Assembly: GCA_004193595.1 (NCBI GenBank)
Contig: RPGQ01000002.1
Span: 119,752-183,751, forward strand
DNA from: Desulfobacteraceae bacterium Eth-SRB2
GTDB lineage: Bacteria > Desulfobacterota > Desulfobacteria > Desulfobacterales > UBA11574
DNA length: 64,000 nt
Direction: 5' to 3'
Each line of letters starts with the position of its first letter. Position 1 is the first letter of the stretch. Of this stretch, positions 17,018 through 28,483 are shown piece after piece. Under the pieces are notes generated by a model. The model saw only the letters and a program-made list of their open reading frames with translations, had not been told where the DNA came from and did not search any database. The position numbers and the translations under genes were made by a program.

Positions 17018-17374
17018 TCATGACTTCTCTCTGAACGCTTTGATATATTTTTTTAAAACCTCGAGTGTGGCTTCATCTCTTTCAATAAATTCAATCCCGG
17101 CTTCAAATCTTTTATATCCACCGCCAATAGAGTAAACAACCCTTCCTTTGATATTGATCAAATCGTCTTCCAGGCCTATTACCATGACCACAGTATGTTT
17201 CGAATCGAGTGAAACATGTGTTTCAAGAAGAATTCCGTCTTCACTTAAATTCAAATTCCTTCCCATTCCCTGCGATAGAACCTGATCAGTTTCATCGATA
17301 CAACTATACGATATAAGATTAAGGGCTTTGATTCTTGAATGTTTTCTTCTCTCTTCTGTAGTCATGGTCTTCAC
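17018..17374 (-). CDS. PilZ-domain protein
   Basis: 118 residues, a single PilZ domain. The c-di-GMP-binding signature RxxxR appears as RRKHSRIKA near the N-terminus, and the second motif (D/N)xSxxG as NLSEDGILLET about 30 residues later. It should bind c-di-GMP in the cytoplasm and act as an adaptor. It is followed upstream by signalling genes (DUF4388-cNMP protein, MglA-like GTPase), so motility or surface behaviour is a reasonable context, but the partner is not identified. Confidence 0.88.
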   Translation of the reverse strand: MKTMTTEERRKHSRIKALNLISYSCIDETDQVLSQGMGRNLNLSEDGILLETHVSLDSKHTVVMVIGLEDDLINIKGRVVYSIGGGYKRFEAGIEFIERDEATLEVLKKYIKAFREKS

Positions 17375-17386
17375 CTGATAATTAAA

Positions 17387-17643
17387 ACGTTTCGGAATTT
17401 CTAAAACTTACTGTAAATAAATCAATTTATTGATACATGATCTTTTGCCTTACATACGGAATAATGGAATGATGGAATAGTGGAGTGTTGGTTTTTATAG
17501 AAATTTTATTATTTATGGATTTTTTTCAATTACACTGTCAAGAAAGATTTTATCAATAACCCATTTTTCCATTTTTTCCAAAACCCATTACTCCATCATT
17601 CCATTATTCCATCATTCCAATTGTGAGCACTTCGTTTCTCAGC
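17387..17643 (-). repeat. GGAATATT-armed hairpin element, copy b
   Basis: The full-length copy runs from ACGTTTCGGAATTTCTAAAACTTA (17387) through tandem GGAATGAT octamers (17457-17490), an AT-rich centre, and inverse ATTCCATC octamers (17590-17620) to GTGAGCACTTCG (17624-17635). It is the inverted counterpart of 2468-2720, with the same order of sub-motifs. Confidence 0.88.
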
Positions 17644-17658
17644 GTAAACTCAGTGAAA

Positions 17659-18852
17659 TCATTTGGATTTTCCCGGTGTTTTACGGCCTGTGTTCTTCCG
17701 AAATTCACAAGCCAACATGGATGTCACCAATATGCAGTTTGCAAGGTGTTCTATAAAATTTTTAAATGTAGATGAAAGCTGATTATATTCTTTTCCCAGA
17801 GCATCAGGGTCCATATCGCTTATCTTGAGATTTTTTGATCCAAAAACCGAAGCGGAATAGGGTTCTTGGCCAATATCAAGAAACGGAATATGGCCAAAGA
17901 AATCACCCGGGTAAAGATTCGCCAGCGGCACATAACCATTTTCAGTATCCCGGACAATATGAGCTTCACCTTCTGTAATTGTGAATAAACGTTCCACATT
18001 CTCACCCTGTGTAAACACATGATCTTTGCCCTTGATAAAATCTTCTACTTTAATGTTGTTTAAATGTATATCAACCGCCATTTTGGTTACTTGTTTTAAC
18101 CTTTTATCGAGACTGATTGCAAGGCTTCTGAGTTGATTGGACATTCGCAAAAAAGCCACGGAAAGTCGTCGTGAATCGAGAACACCGAGCAAAACATCAT
18201 TAACCGCTACGATCGCAGCACTGCGAACACTCTCCTCTAATAATAAAAATGAGGCGATACTTCCGATAAATGCTCCTTCACCAATTCTGAGCAGTTTCAA
18301 AGGACCCTGAGGGGTTTCTCTGATAATTTCTGCAGTCCCTTCAAGAATGACCCATAACCAGCCGCCGTGTTTCCCCTCTCCCACAATTTTGCTGCCGGCA
18401 TGAACCTCTTCTTCATCAACAACATACGTGTAATCCACAAGCGGTCCTCTGATAATCGGCCGAGTTGACTGTTTGTCCGAAGGATGTGATGATTTTTTTG
18501 TAAATGTTACCGGCCCCAACTGTTCAATCTGTCCATCATCCAGCATTCTTAAACAGTCAAGAATAATTTGCATCCGGCTCTTTTTGATAACATTTTTACC
18601 GGAAACTTTTTTTTCAATGAATTCAAATTCTCCATCAAGCCATCCAAAAAGTAAATTGACGGCGTCAAGACCGGTCAATGATCCTACGGAAGCATTAACA
18701 GGGTTGCCGTTGAAGAAATAAATTGAACCCAAATCTTGAGCATATTTGCTGGTAATGCGCAAAACACCTGTACAGGCATTTGAGCCTAGGAGTTGCAAGA
18801 CGTCCCCCAGACTCAAAAAATTAAGATTACCCGCAAGAACAAAATTGCCCAT
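17659..18852 (-). CDS. DUF4388 protein with two cNMP-binding-like domains
   Basis: 397 residues. The N-terminal DUF4388/PATAN-like domain (LSLGDVLQLLGSNACTGVL, about 13-80) is followed by two cyclic-nucleotide-binding beta-barrel domains (about 145-240, and 275-370; e.g. GSKIVGEGKHGGWLWVILEG and YPGDFFGHIPFLD). There is no DNA-binding domain, so this is a signalling or scaffolding protein rather than a CRP regulator. It starts 7 bp after the MglA-like GTPase gene and is in one operon with it, suggesting the pair works in polarity or motility control as related proteins do in myxobacteria. Confidence 0.85.
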   Translation of the reverse strand: MGNFVLAGNLNFLSLGDVLQLLGSNACTGVLRITSKYAQDLGSIYFFNGNPVNASVGSLTGLDAVNLLFGWLDGEFEFIEKKVSGKNVIKKSRMQIILDCLRMLDDGQIEQLGPVTFTKKSSHPSDKQSTRPIIRGPLVDYTYVVDEEEVHAGSKIVGEGKHGGWLWVILEGTAEIIRETPQGPLKLLRIGEGAFIGSIASFLLLEESVRSAAIVAVNDVLLGVLDSRRLSVAFLRMSNQLRSLAISLDKRLKQVTKMAVDIHLNNIKVEDFIKGKDHVFTQGENVERLFTITEGEAHIVRDTENGYVPLANLYPGDFFGHIPFLDIGQEPYSASVFGSKNLKISDMDPDALGKEYNQLSSTFKNFIEHLANCILVTSMLACEFRKNTGRKTPGKSK

Positions 18853-18859
18853 ACGTTTT

Positions 18860-19471
18860 TTATCCTGATTTAAATTGTTTTTTAAATGACAACAATGTTA
18901 ACTTAAGGCATTCCTTTAAGGTTGCACCAACACCGTGACCGGTAATCGCACTGGCCGAAAAAGAAGGCACCTTGAGCTGCCGGTTTAAATCCTTTTCCAT
19001 CTGATCTATAGACATCACAGGAATGCCCTGCTCTGCAAGGTCCCTTTTGTTGTGCTGCATAATAAGTGGAATTTTTAAAATGTTTATGCCGTATTCTTTC
19101 AAATTATGCTGCAGATCCTTTAATGACAGCATGTTTTTCTCACGTCTGACCACCAGAGAATCAGCAACAAAAATTACTCCGTCCACGCCCTTTAAAACCA
19201 GTTTTCTGGTGGAGCTGTATTGAACCTGACCGGGAACAGTATAAACCTGGACCCTGATATCAAAGCCTTTTATTTGTCCAAGACCCATAGGAAGAAAATC
19301 GAAAAAAAGGGTTCGATCACCCTCTGTGTCAACCGAAACCATCTCGCCGATAATCTGTTTCTTATATGTTTTGTAGATATATTCCATATTAGTGGTTTTT
19401 CCGGATCTTCCAGGTCCGTAATATACGATTTTACATTCTATCTCTCTTTTTTTTATATTAAAAATAGCCAT
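18860..19471 (-). CDS. MglA-like small Ras-family GTPase
   Basis: 203 residues. G-motifs: P-loop YYGPGRSGKTTN, switch region DRTLFFDFLP, G3-type YTVPGQVQYSSTRK (MglA-type TVPGQ in place of DTAGQ), G4 NKRDL, and a C-terminal SASAITGHGV. The combination is typical for MglA proteins, which mark cell poles and drive motility or secretion machinery. It is the first gene of a two-gene unit with the DUF4388-cNMP protein. No MglB-type GAP (roadblock) gene is in the window. Confidence 0.92.
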   Translation of the reverse strand: MAIFNIKKREIECKIVYYGPGRSGKTTNMEYIYKTYKKQIIGEMVSVDTEGDRTLFFDFLPMGLGQIKGFDIRVQVYTVPGQVQYSSTRKLVLKGVDGVIFVADSLVVRREKNMLSLKDLQHNLKEYGINILKIPLIMQHNKRDLAEQGIPVMSIDQMEKDLNRQLKVPSFSASAITGHGVGATLKECLKLTLLSFKKQFKSG

Positions 19472-19639
19472 ATATAATCAGTCCCAAATCAAAAGATTAA
19501 GAGTTGTTAAACCAATACCGCATGATCCCAAATATTTATTTTACAAATATTTCTCAAATTCTTCAAGGCCTTTCTATTTTTATAATACGTAACCCTCATT
19601 TTGCACAAAAAATTGGGTTAATGTTAAAAAATGAACTTA

Positions 19640-19750
19640 GGGGCTTGGTCCCAATATTTCAGCATTCCATTCTTCCATTCCGATAAAACAAGCAGTTTGC
19701 TCTTAAGAAATTTGTTATTTTAAATGGTTATAGAATTTCCGAGACGTCAA
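19640..19750 (-). repeat. GGAATATT-type element, decayed copy
   Basis: It starts with GGGGCTTGGTCCC, continues with CCATTCTTCCATTCC octamers and ends with GGTTATAGAATTTCCGAGACGTCAA, the same outer end as at 14914-14930. It abuts the stop codon of the TPR protein gene. Confidence 0.65.
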
Positions 19751-19752
19751 TA

Positions 19753-20685
19753 TCAGGGTTGATTTAATGTAATTTTAATATCCATGCAATAATCTCCCCT
19801 TAATGGACCGATTTTAACTTCTTTTATCGATTTAACTGTTCCGGAACCCTTATATAGAGCAGCGGTGGAATAATACTGAATATCATCAATCATATCCCCA
19901 ACTTTAAAAACATCAATTAAATCTTTGTCCCGGATTGAGATAAGCAGGCTGACTACGTTTCCCAATTGAAATCTTGTCTTAAATTCAACCACCTGCCCTT
20001 TTTGGGACCCTCTATGAATGGTTATCCCCAAAGAGTTGATATCGATAATATCCTCATCCTCGACTTCAGGCTCCTCAGTCTGGACTTCATCAATGCTGTC
20101 TTTGGGTGGTTTTCTCTTTGAAAGCTTTTTTTCAACACCCTCTTTTTTTAAAATATTTTCAAGAAAAACACGTAATTTATCCAACTGAATCGTTGAAAAT
20201 CTATGGTCTGAAATCCATTGCTCATACTGAGCAACAGCTTCATCCTTTGATGAAAGCGCCATATAACACCTTAGCATACTCTTGGCGGCAACAACACGCA
20301 GTGAATCTGTTTTTATGAGTTCGTTAAATTCTGATATGGCTCTTTTTATCTGGCCTAATTTTGCCAGGGCTATGGCGCCGTCAAGTGCTTTTAAATCTTC
20401 GTTCTTGTCCGATGAAAATGAAACCATTTTCTTTATCAGGTCCTGCATTTTAGCAGAGACCTCGGGTTTTTTCGGCGACTTTTCAATCTTGATTATATCC
20501 TCATTTAAAGCAAGAATTTTATTTGAAATCCCATTTATCAGGTTTTGATGGGTTTTTAGCTGTTCATTACTCTGGATCAGTTTTTTTGCGTTGTTATATT
20601 TTTCCATGGCCTCATTCAACAGGCCTTGGGAATGATAAAGTTTTGCTTCCTGCAATAGTATTTTAATCTTTTTGGTTATATTCAT
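19753..20685 (-). CDS. TPR-repeat protein with PilZ-like C-terminal domain
   Basis: 310 residues from the ATG at 20685, which has GAGGGTG seven bases upstream (a TTG four codons earlier is possible). The N-terminal two thirds are helical with TPR-like units (LLQEAKLYHSQGLLNEAMEKY; AIALAKLGQIKRAISEF). An acidic linker (EVQTEEPEVEDEDIID) precedes a ~90-residue beta domain (RFQLGNVVSLLISIRDKDL) resembling PilZ-type barrels but without RxxxR. I cannot assign a function. Neighbouring PilZ and MglA-type genes suggest a signalling role. Confidence 0.75.
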   Translation of the reverse strand: MNITKKIKILLQEAKLYHSQGLLNEAMEKYNNAKKLIQSNEQLKTHQNLINGISNKILALNEDIIKIEKSPKKPEVSAKMQDLIKKMVSFSSDKNEDLKALDGAIALAKLGQIKRAISEFNELIKTDSLRVVAAKSMLRCYMALSSKDEAVAQYEQWISDHRFSTIQLDKLRVFLENILKKEGVEKKLSKRKPPKDSIDEVQTEEPEVEDEDIIDINSLGITIHRGSQKGQVVEFKTRFQLGNVVSLLISIRDKDLIDVFKVGDMIDDIQYYSTAALYKGSGTVKSIKEVKIGPLRGDYCMDIKITLNQP

Positions 20686-20851
20686 GTTCACCCTCAATTT
20701 TGATTAAACATTTTAAAATTTTTATACTGCTTAAACTCCCATGTCAATAACAAGAAATAAAAGATTTCCTTATAAATATATTGACAATAACCGGTTTTAT
20801 GTTAACAAAATTTCTATTTTTTCCTTTTTGTCTTCTAAAAACCGACATTAG

Positions 20852-21817
<966 letters not shown>

Positions 21818-21838
21818 ATAGATACCGGTTTAACCGGG

Positions 21839-23707
21839 TTAGGAATTCGGGTTAAGTGTGTTCTTCACCGATTCTGCAACCTTACGATTCATTCCGGGCA
21901 GTGCACTAAGTTCTTCAAGTGTTGCTGCCCGGATCTTTTTAATGCTTTTAAAATGCTTTAAAAGCGTTGCTTTTCTTTTTTTGCCGACTCCCGGAATCGA
22001 ATCAAGGGCAGAACGGATAAATCTCTTTCCGCGACGCTGGCGGTGAAATGATATAGCAAACTCATGGGATTTATCCCTTATTTTTTCTAAAAAAAGGAGA
22101 AGCTCCCCTCCCCTCCCCATATTTACAGGATTAACCTGTCCGGGTTTATAGATCTTATCGTGTTTTTCGCCTTTGCTTTCATTTTTTTTTGCGATACTGA
22201 TTATTTGAAATGTTTGCTCCGGTTTCAGCGACTCTATTACCGATACCGCAATATTGAGCTGTCCTTTACCGCCGTCCACCATCAGCATATCAGGATACGG
22301 CTTTGATTTTTCTCCTTTACCATACCGTCTTTTCAGGACTTCAGCCATACAGGAATAATCATCTTGCGCGTCAACCGATTTTATTCTGTACTTTCTAAAT
22401 AACGATGGGTTCGCTTGACCCTTTTCAAATACAACCATTCCGGCGACAGCCTCTGTCCCTGAAATACTGGAAATGTCAAAACACTCAATTCGCCGGGGTA
22501 CTTTATCCATTTTCAGTCGTTTCTTAAGCTGAGTAATAATCTCCATGTCCGTGGCAGCCAAAGCCCTAAATTCCTTTAGACGGTTTTCCGCATTCTGGGA
22601 TGCCAACTTAACCAGACGGAGTTTTTCACCCTTTTTCGGTCCCAGAATACTCACTTTTTTCCCCTTAATGCTGTTCAAAAGTTCTTCCAGCAAAGATGCG
22701 TCTTCAAGTTGAGTGGGGATAAGGACCTCTTTGGGAACAAAGGGGGCTTTTTCATAATATTGCCGGATAAACGCTCCGATCATTTCCTCCCGGGTTGACA
22801 TGATCTCTGAAAAATTGAAATGCCTTGTCCCCAATAAAAATCCACTGCGAACAAAAAGGACTGTAATCATAGAGTGTTCATGAGACCCGGCAATGCCTAT
22901 TACATCCCGATCCTTAAAATCATTTGTGACCGCTACTTGCTTTTCAATGACTTGTTCAAGTGCAAACATCTTGTCCCTGAGAACTGCTGCCTTTTCATAG
23001 TCTTGCTTATTTGCGGCAGACATCATGTTTTTTTTTATTTTTTGAATAAGATCCGGGGTTCTCCCATTCAAAAAGAGGATGACCTCTTTTACGATTTCGT
23101 GGTATATGTTTTTGTCCACATCAAGACAGCAGGGTGCAAGACATGCTCCCATCTGGTAATTAATGCATGGCCGTGACCGGTTTTTAAAATCTTTTGTTTT
23201 ACACTTTCGAAGCTTGAACGTCTTATGGATTATTTTGAGCGTTTTTCGAACAGCAGCAGAAGATGCAAAAGGACCGAAATAGAGATCCCCGTCTTTTTTT
23301 ATTTTTCTGACAACGGTAAGGTTGGGATAGGGATTTGTTAAGTTCAGGCGCAAACAAGGATACCGTTTGTCATCTTTTAATATAACATTATAGCGGGGTC
23401 GGTACCGTTTAATAAGGTTAGATTCAAGAATCAGAGCTTCTTTCTCGGTATCGGTAATAATGGTCTCAAAATTTGATATGTTCTTAACCAGGATTCCTGT
23501 TTTAATGTCCGGGTGCAAAAGGCCGCTCCGGGATCTTGTAAAGTATGAAGCCAGTCGCTTTTTAAGGTTCCGGGCTTTACCCACATAAATCACCCTGTCC
23601 TCGGCATCCTTCATTACATAGACGCCCGGCCCGGAGGTAACCATAGACAGTTTGTCCTGAATCCGTAATTCGGGTTGCGCCTTGCTGGATTTCAATTCAG
23701 TTGTCAT
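21839..23707 (-). CDS. uvrC: Excinuclease ABC subunit C
   Basis: 622 residues. An N-terminal GIY-YIG nuclease (VYVMKDAEDRVIYVGKARNL) makes the 3' incision; a UVR motif (NKQDYEKAAVLRDKMFALE, about residue 215) binds UvrB; the RNase H-like C-terminal nuclease (ECFDISSISGTEAVAGM, MVDGGKGQL) makes the 5' incision; tandem helix-hairpin-helix motifs (SIPGVGKKRKATLL, ALPGMNRKVAE) close the protein. It is 14 bp downstream of uvrB, so the two form one nucleotide-excision-repair operon. Confidence 0.97.
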   Translation of the reverse strand: MTTELKSSKAQPELRIQDKLSMVTSGPGVYVMKDAEDRVIYVGKARNLKKRLASYFTRSRSGLLHPDIKTGILVKNISNFETIITDTEKEALILESNLIKRYRPRYNVILKDDKRYPCLRLNLTNPYPNLTVVRKIKKDGDLYFGPFASSAAVRKTLKIIHKTFKLRKCKTKDFKNRSRPCINYQMGACLAPCCLDVDKNIYHEIVKEVILFLNGRTPDLIQKIKKNMMSAANKQDYEKAAVLRDKMFALEQVIEKQVAVTNDFKDRDVIGIAGSHEHSMITVLFVRSGFLLGTRHFNFSEIMSTREEMIGAFIRQYYEKAPFVPKEVLIPTQLEDASLLEELLNSIKGKKVSILGPKKGEKLRLVKLASQNAENRLKEFRALAATDMEIITQLKKRLKMDKVPRRIECFDISSISGTEAVAGMVVFEKGQANPSLFRKYRIKSVDAQDDYSCMAEVLKRRYGKGEKSKPYPDMLMVDGGKGQLNIAVSVIESLKPEQTFQIISIAKKNESKGEKHDKIYKPGQVNPVNMGRGGELLLFLEKIRDKSHEFAISFHRQRRGKRFIRSALDSIPGVGKKRKATLLKHFKSIKKIRAATLEELSALPGMNRKVAESVKNTLNPNS

Positions 23708-23721
23708 GGGTTTGCTTTCGG

Positions 23722-25716
23722 TTACAGTTCAAACACAATCATCTTTTTTAACGCTTTAATCTGGTCCCGCAGTTCTGAAGCCTCTTCAAAATCAAGTTCT
23801 TTTGCCGCCTGTTCCATCTGTTTTTCCAAATTTTTAATGATGTCATCTACATTTTCTAAAGAATCGTATTGGGCCAGGGCCTCCGACACCCTGTCTGACG
23901 CTTCATCTTTATGTTCATACATCCCGCCAAATATTGATGTGATATTTTTTTCTATGCTTTTCGGTGTAATTGAATATTTTTTATTGTAAGATTTTTGAAT
24001 TTTTCTTCGCCGGTCTGTCTCATCTATGGCGTGACTCATGGACCGTGTCACAACATCGGCATACATTATAATCTGGCCCCGGACATTCCTGGAAGCACGG
24101 CCGCAGGTCTGAATCAGTGATCTTTTAGAGCGTAGGAAACCTTCCTTGTCTGCATCGAGTATGGCCACAAGGGAAACCTCCGGAATATCGAGCCCTTCTC
24201 GAAGAAGATTAATACCGATGAGGACATCAAATTTGCCCTTTCTGAGATCGTGAATAATGTCCATACGTTCCAATGTGCCGATGTCGGCATGAAGATACCG
24301 CACCCTTACTCCTAAATCTGAATAATATTCTGTAAGATCTTCCGCCATACGCTTTGTAAGGGTGGTTACCAGAACCCGTTCATTCCTTTTCCGACGTATC
24401 AGAATTTCCTCAAAAAGATCATCGACCTGGTTTTCAGCTTTTCTGATATCTATTAGAGGTTCAATAAGACCCGTGGGCCTTACGATCTGCTCAACAAGTT
24501 GGTTTTTTGCCTTTTCAATCTCGTAGTCCGCAGGGGTTGCCGATACATAAACCGCCTGTGATGTTTTTGACTCAAACTCATGGAACGTTAAGGGCCTGTT
24601 ATCCAGAGCCGACGGCAACCTGAATCCATATTTAACAAGCGTCTCTTTACGAGATCTATCTCCTTTATACATTGCTCGAATCTGGGGCACGGTGATATGA
24701 CTTTCATCGATGAATACCAAAAAATCGTCGGGGAAATAATCGAGAAGAGTGGGTGGGGGTTGGCCGGGCACCCTCTGTGTTAAATGGCGTGAATAGTTCT
24801 CGATTCCGTTGCAGTATCCAAGCTCCTGCATCATCTCAAGATCAAAATCCGTCCGTTCTTGAATTCGCTGTGCTTCAATGAGCTTGTTTTCGGCTCTGAA
24901 ATAGTCGATCCTTTGTTTTAATTCGACAATGATCGTCTCCGTGGCTTTTTCCAAAACACTTTTTTCAGTAACATAATGGCTTGCAGGATATATGGTCGTC
25001 CGTTTCAAACGTTTTTTAACAATGCCTCTGAGTGGGTCAATCTCTGAAATACCTTCTATCTCATCCCCGAAAAAATCGATACGGAACGCTTTGTCTTCTT
25101 CGTAGGCCGGAAAAATCTCGACCCTGTCCCCCCGGACCCGGAAAACTCCCCTGTGAAAATCCATATCATTACGCTCGTAATGAATGGCAACCAGATCTGA
25201 AAGGAGTTTGTCGCGAACCAGTTCCATATCTTTTTCAATATCCACACGCATTTTCAGATAATCTTCAGGAGCACCGAGTCCGAATATACACGATACACTG
25301 GCCACAACAATCACATCCCTGCGGGACAAAACCGACCGTGTTGCAGAATGGCGAAGTTTGTCGATCATTTCGTTGATTGAAGAGTCTTTTTGAATATAGG
25401 TATCGCTTGAAGGAATATATGCTTCAGGTTGGTAATAGTCATAATAGCTGACGAAATATTCAACAGCATTTTCCGGAAACATCATTCTGAACTCATTGAA
25501 AAGCTGAGCGGCAAGAGTTTTGTTCGGGGCAATTACCAGGGTAGGCTTTTCAACCTTTGCAATGACATGTGCCATGGTAAAGGTTTTTCCAGATCCGGTA
25601 ACTCCCAGGAGAACATGGTGCTTTTTGCCTGCCAAAATCCTTTTTCTCAAGGCTTTGATTGCGCTGGACTGATCACCTTTGGGTGTAAAGTTTGAAACTA
25701 ACTTAAAGGAGGGCAT
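23722..25716 (-). CDS. uvrB: Excinuclease ABC subunit B
   Basis: 664 residues. Walker [12 protein letters not shown], the beta-hairpin [18 protein letters not shown] that clamps damaged DNA, a DESH-type box [12 protein letters not shown], helicase motif [14 protein letters not shown], and a C-terminal UVR motif ([16 protein letters not shown]) that recruits UvrC. It verifies lesions delivered by UvrA in the cytoplasm. uvrA is not in the window. It is the first gene of the uvrBC unit. Confidence 0.97.
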   Translation of the reverse strand: MPSFKLVSNFTPKGDQSSAIKALRKRILAGKKHHVLLGVTGSGKTFTMAHVIAKVEKPTLVIAPNKTLAAQLFNEFRMMFPENAVEYFVSYYDYYQPEAYIPSSDTYIQKDSSINEMIDKLRHSATRSVLSRRDVIVVASVSCIFGLGAPEDYLKMRVDIEKDMELVRDKLLSDLVAIHYERNDMDFHRGVFRVRGDRVEIFPAYEEDKAFRIDFFGDEIEGISEIDPLRGIVKKRLKRTTIYPASHYVTEKSVLEKATETIIVELKQRIDYFRAENKLIEAQRIQERTDFDLEMMQELGYCNGIENYSRHLTQRVPGQPPPTLLDYFPDDFLVFIDESHITVPQIRAMYKGDRSRKETLVKYGFRLPSALDNRPLTFHEFESKTSQAVYVSATPADYEIEKAKNQLVEQIVRPTGLIEPLIDIRKAENQVDDLFEEILIRRKRNERVLVTTLTKRMAEDLTEYYSDLGVRVRYLHADIGTLERMDIIHDLRKGKFDVLIGINLLREGLDIPEVSLVAILDADKEGFLRSKRSLIQTCGRASRNVRGQIIMYADVVTRSMSHAIDETDRRRKIQKSYNKKYSITPKSIEKNITSIFGGMYEHKDEASDRVSEALAQYDSLENVDDIIKNLEKQMEQAAKELDFEEASELRDQIKALKKMIVFEL

Positions 25717-25808
25717 GAAATTAGATATGGTATATATTTGAATTGTATATTAATAGGCATCTTTTTTTTTACAAAACATTTCTTCAGTATACCCGTTTTC
25801 GGTATAAT

Positions 25809-26050
25809 AAAACCACGGATGAACACGAATAAACACGAATTTTAAATAAAAACATACGATCAATTTAGCCATAAAGGTGTTTTTTTAGAGTGCCCATTTG
25901 TGTTTATTTGCGTCCATTTCCGGTGAAATAAAACCACGAATGAACACCAATAAACACGAATTTAAAACAATAACATACGATCGGTTAAGGCTTAAGGGTG
26001 TTTTTTAGAGTGCCCATTTGTGTTTATTTGCGTCCATTTGCGGTTAAATA
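25809..26050. repeat. Tandem pair of 121-bp AACACGAAT-type hairpin units
   Basis: Unit 1 is 25809-25929 and unit 2 is 25930-26050. Each opens with AAAACCACGNATGAACACNA and closes with TTTGTGTTTATTTGCGTCC, so each can fold on itself. The two are about 85-90% alike by eye. They fill the gap between uvrB and cysS. Confidence 0.88.
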
Positions 26051-26054
26051 AAAC

Positions 26055-27497
26055 TTATGTATCTTTAATCTTCCAGATGGTCCCTTCCGCTCGATCTTCT
26101 AAAATTATATTCATGTCGGCAAGCTGATTTCTGACCTGATCCGCCTTTTCCCAGTTCTTTCCCTTTCTGGCCTCATTCCGTTCTTTAATCATTTGATCAA
26201 TAACCTCCGGATCAATGGATTTTTGTTCAAGGACCCGAGTCTGTTTTTTTTCGAAATAAACTTTGGGTTGTTCCGTAAGCATTCCCAATATGCCGCCGAT
26301 TCTCAGAATGTCGGCATGATGGGATTGGGCGGTTTTTTTAATTTCAGGTGACAAATGGTTTTTTTTCTGATCCAACAAGCGATTGATGCTTCGAACCGTG
26401 TCAAAAAGGATGCCGATACCACGGGCGGAATTAAAATCATCATCCATTGCATCTGAAAATCGCTGCCAGCATTCTCCGGGCTCAATGTTTTGATCCGGCT
26501 TCAAACCTATCTTCTTCTCAATACGTTCAAGAAGCGCATAGATCTTATCAAGTCCCATTTTTGCTTCATCTAAGGCTTTGTCCGTAAAATCAATGGGGCT
26601 ACGGTAATGATTGGAAAGAAGAAAAAGACGCACGGTTTCAGGATGATAAATATTTAAAACATCCTTTATCATCAAGAAATTACCCAGCGATTTCGACATC
26701 TTTTCCTGATTTATATTTACAAAGCCGTTATGAATCCAGTATTTTACAAACAGTTTCCCCGAAACGCTTTCTGACTGGGCGATTTCGTTTTCATGATGCG
26801 GAAAACAAAGATCTTTACCGCCGCCGTGGATATCGAAGGTTTCACCCAGATATTCATTGCTCATGGCCGAGCATTCAATATGCCAACCGGGCCTTCCCAT
26901 GCCCCATGGGCTTTCCCAGGCGGGCTCTCCGGGTTTTGCGGATTTCCATAAAACAAAATCAAAAGGGTTTCGTTTCCTTTCATCAATATCGACTCTTGCT
27001 CCGGCCTCCATATCTTCAAGTCTGCGACCGGATAATTTCCCATATCCTTTAAATTTTTCAACAGAATAATAGACATCACCATTTATACGGTATGCAAAAC
27101 CTTTTTGAATCAGCTTTTTAACAAACTCTAGGATCTGGTTCATATGCTCGGTGGCTTTTGGTTCGATGGTCGCCCGTTCAACATTCAGGGCATCCATGTC
27201 TTCATAGAATTTCGTGATATATTTTTCAGCAACTGCCTTGCAATCCATGCCGAGCTGGTTGGCTTTATTAATAATTTTATCATCAACGTCGGTAAAATTT
27301 CTGACATATGTCACATCATATCCTTTGGCTTTGAGATATCTTGCGATAACATCAAACACCACCACGGATCTTGCGTGGCCGATATGACAGGCGTCATATA
27401 CGGTAGGCCCGCAAACATACATACGGACCCTGCCGGGTTCTAAAGGTTCAAACCGTTCCTTTTTTCCGCCCAATGTATTGAAAACGCGAAGCGTCAT
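26055..27497 (-). CDS. cysS: Cysteinyl-tRNA synthetase
   Basis: 480 residues, normal length. HIGH motif in VYDACHIGHARS, KMSKS in EKMSKSLGN, the zinc-binding site with WHIECSAMS and HGGGKDLCFPHHENE, and a C-terminal helical anticodon-recognition part. It charges tRNA-Cys in the cytoplasm. The next gene upstream on the same strand is ispF, a common neighbour order in this group of bacteria. Confidence 0.97.
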   Translation of the reverse strand: MTLRVFNTLGGKKERFEPLEPGRVRMYVCGPTVYDACHIGHARSVVVFDVIARYLKAKGYDVTYVRNFTDVDDKIINKANQLGMDCKAVAEKYITKFYEDMDALNVERATIEPKATEHMNQILEFVKKLIQKGFAYRINGDVYYSVEKFKGYGKLSGRRLEDMEAGARVDIDERKRNPFDFVLWKSAKPGEPAWESPWGMGRPGWHIECSAMSNEYLGETFDIHGGGKDLCFPHHENEIAQSESVSGKLFVKYWIHNGFVNINQEKMSKSLGNFLMIKDVLNIYHPETVRLFLLSNHYRSPIDFTDKALDEAKMGLDKIYALLERIEKKIGLKPDQNIEPGECWQRFSDAMDDDFNSARGIGILFDTVRSINRLLDQKKNHLSPEIKKTAQSHHADILRIGGILGMLTEQPKVYFEKKQTRVLEQKSIDPEVIDQMIKERNEARKGKNWEKADQVRNQLADMNIILEDRAEGTIWKIKDT

Positions 27498-27679
27498 AAT
27501 TCTTTTCCTGTTTTATTAGACGTGGTTTCAAAATCTTCAATCAGGTTCAAAGTCAAGGCGGGACGAGGGATTCAAACGCAGGAATATATTTAATATTTTG
27601 GGTATTGAATCCCCCGGCCCAACACAGAAATTGGGCCTGAGAGGAGGTTTTGAAATCACTTCTGGATTCATCCGTATCA

Positions 27680-28165
27680 TTATTCGTTTTTGTTCCGTAA
27701 CTGAATGAGAACAACGCACATGGCTCCGATTCCCTCCCCTTTTCCGATCATTCCGAGACCTTCGAAGGTTGTTGCTTTTATATTAACACACACCGGCTCT
27801 ATTTCAATTGTTCGGGCAATGTTTTTTTGCATTTCCTCCCTGTATGGGGATAGTTTTGGATTATCGGCAAAGATGGTCGAATCCAAATTCATGATTTTAA
27901 AATTCTTGCTGCTGACCAGTTCAAAGGTTTTGGCAAGAATCTTTATGCTGGAAATGTCTTTATACTCCGTGTCGGTGTCCGGAAAATGCATGCCGATATC
28001 ACCCAAACCTGCAGCGCCCAACAGTGCGTCACACACCGCATGAATAAGTACATCGGCGTCCGAATGCCCGAGCAGTCCCTTTTCAAAAGGAATGTCAACC
28101 CCGCCCAGAACAAGTTTCCGCCCTGTAGTAAGTCGATGAACATCATACCCCATACCAACGCGCAT
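27680..28165 (-). CDS. ispF: 2-C-methyl-D-erythritol 2,4-cyclodiphosphate synthase
   Basis: 161 residues. Motifs: GYDVHRL (Asp and His metal ligands), LGHSDADVLIHA, GDIGMHFPDTD and EGLGMIGKGEGIGAM, all in the usual order. It cyclises CDP-methylerythritol phosphate in the MEP pathway, in which the partial dxs at the window start also acts. It is a stand-alone IspF, not an IspDF fusion, and no ispD is adjacent. Confidence 0.97.
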   Translation of the reverse strand: MRVGMGYDVHRLTTGRKLVLGGVDIPFEKGLLGHSDADVLIHAVCDALLGAAGLGDIGMHFPDTDTEYKDISSIKILAKTFELVSSKNFKIMNLDSTIFADNPKLSPYREEMQKNIARTIEIEPVCVNIKATTFEGLGMIGKGEGIGAMCVVLIQLRNKNE

Positions 28166-28185
28166 GGTAATCTCCGCATTCTAAA

Positions 28186-28401
28186 ATCTCAGAATTTCTA
28201 TAACTTATAGAATTTAAATGGGTTTTATAGAATTTAAGTTTTTGCCTCATATATGGAATATTGGAATATTGGAATATTGGAATGATGTTTTTAAAGTAAC
28301 TTGTCAGTTTATTTAATGTTTTTGTCAGGTACATTCACCCAATAAATCATTACACCAGCATCCCAAAACCAATTATTTCAGTATTCCAACATTCCAGTTG
28401 T
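28186..28401 (-). repeat. GGAATATT-armed hairpin element, copy c
   Basis: It starts with ATCTCAGAATTTCTATAACTTATAG, contains a very clean run of four GGAATATT octamers (28255-28285) and ends with inverse ATTCCA units (28382-28400). It has the same overall plan as 17387-17643 but a more diverged centre. Confidence 0.8.
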
Positions 28402-28483
28402 ATCTATCTATACCCCATATAAATTCTTGACGCAATAGCAGTCGATAGTTATATGGGTAGTTACTTGTAACTTAATTAAGTTT

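Noticed and set aside
20781..20809. Promoter of mdh with TTGACA
   Set aside because: The -35-like word is good, but no -10 box is at a 16-18 bp spacing, so it was not listed as a promoter.
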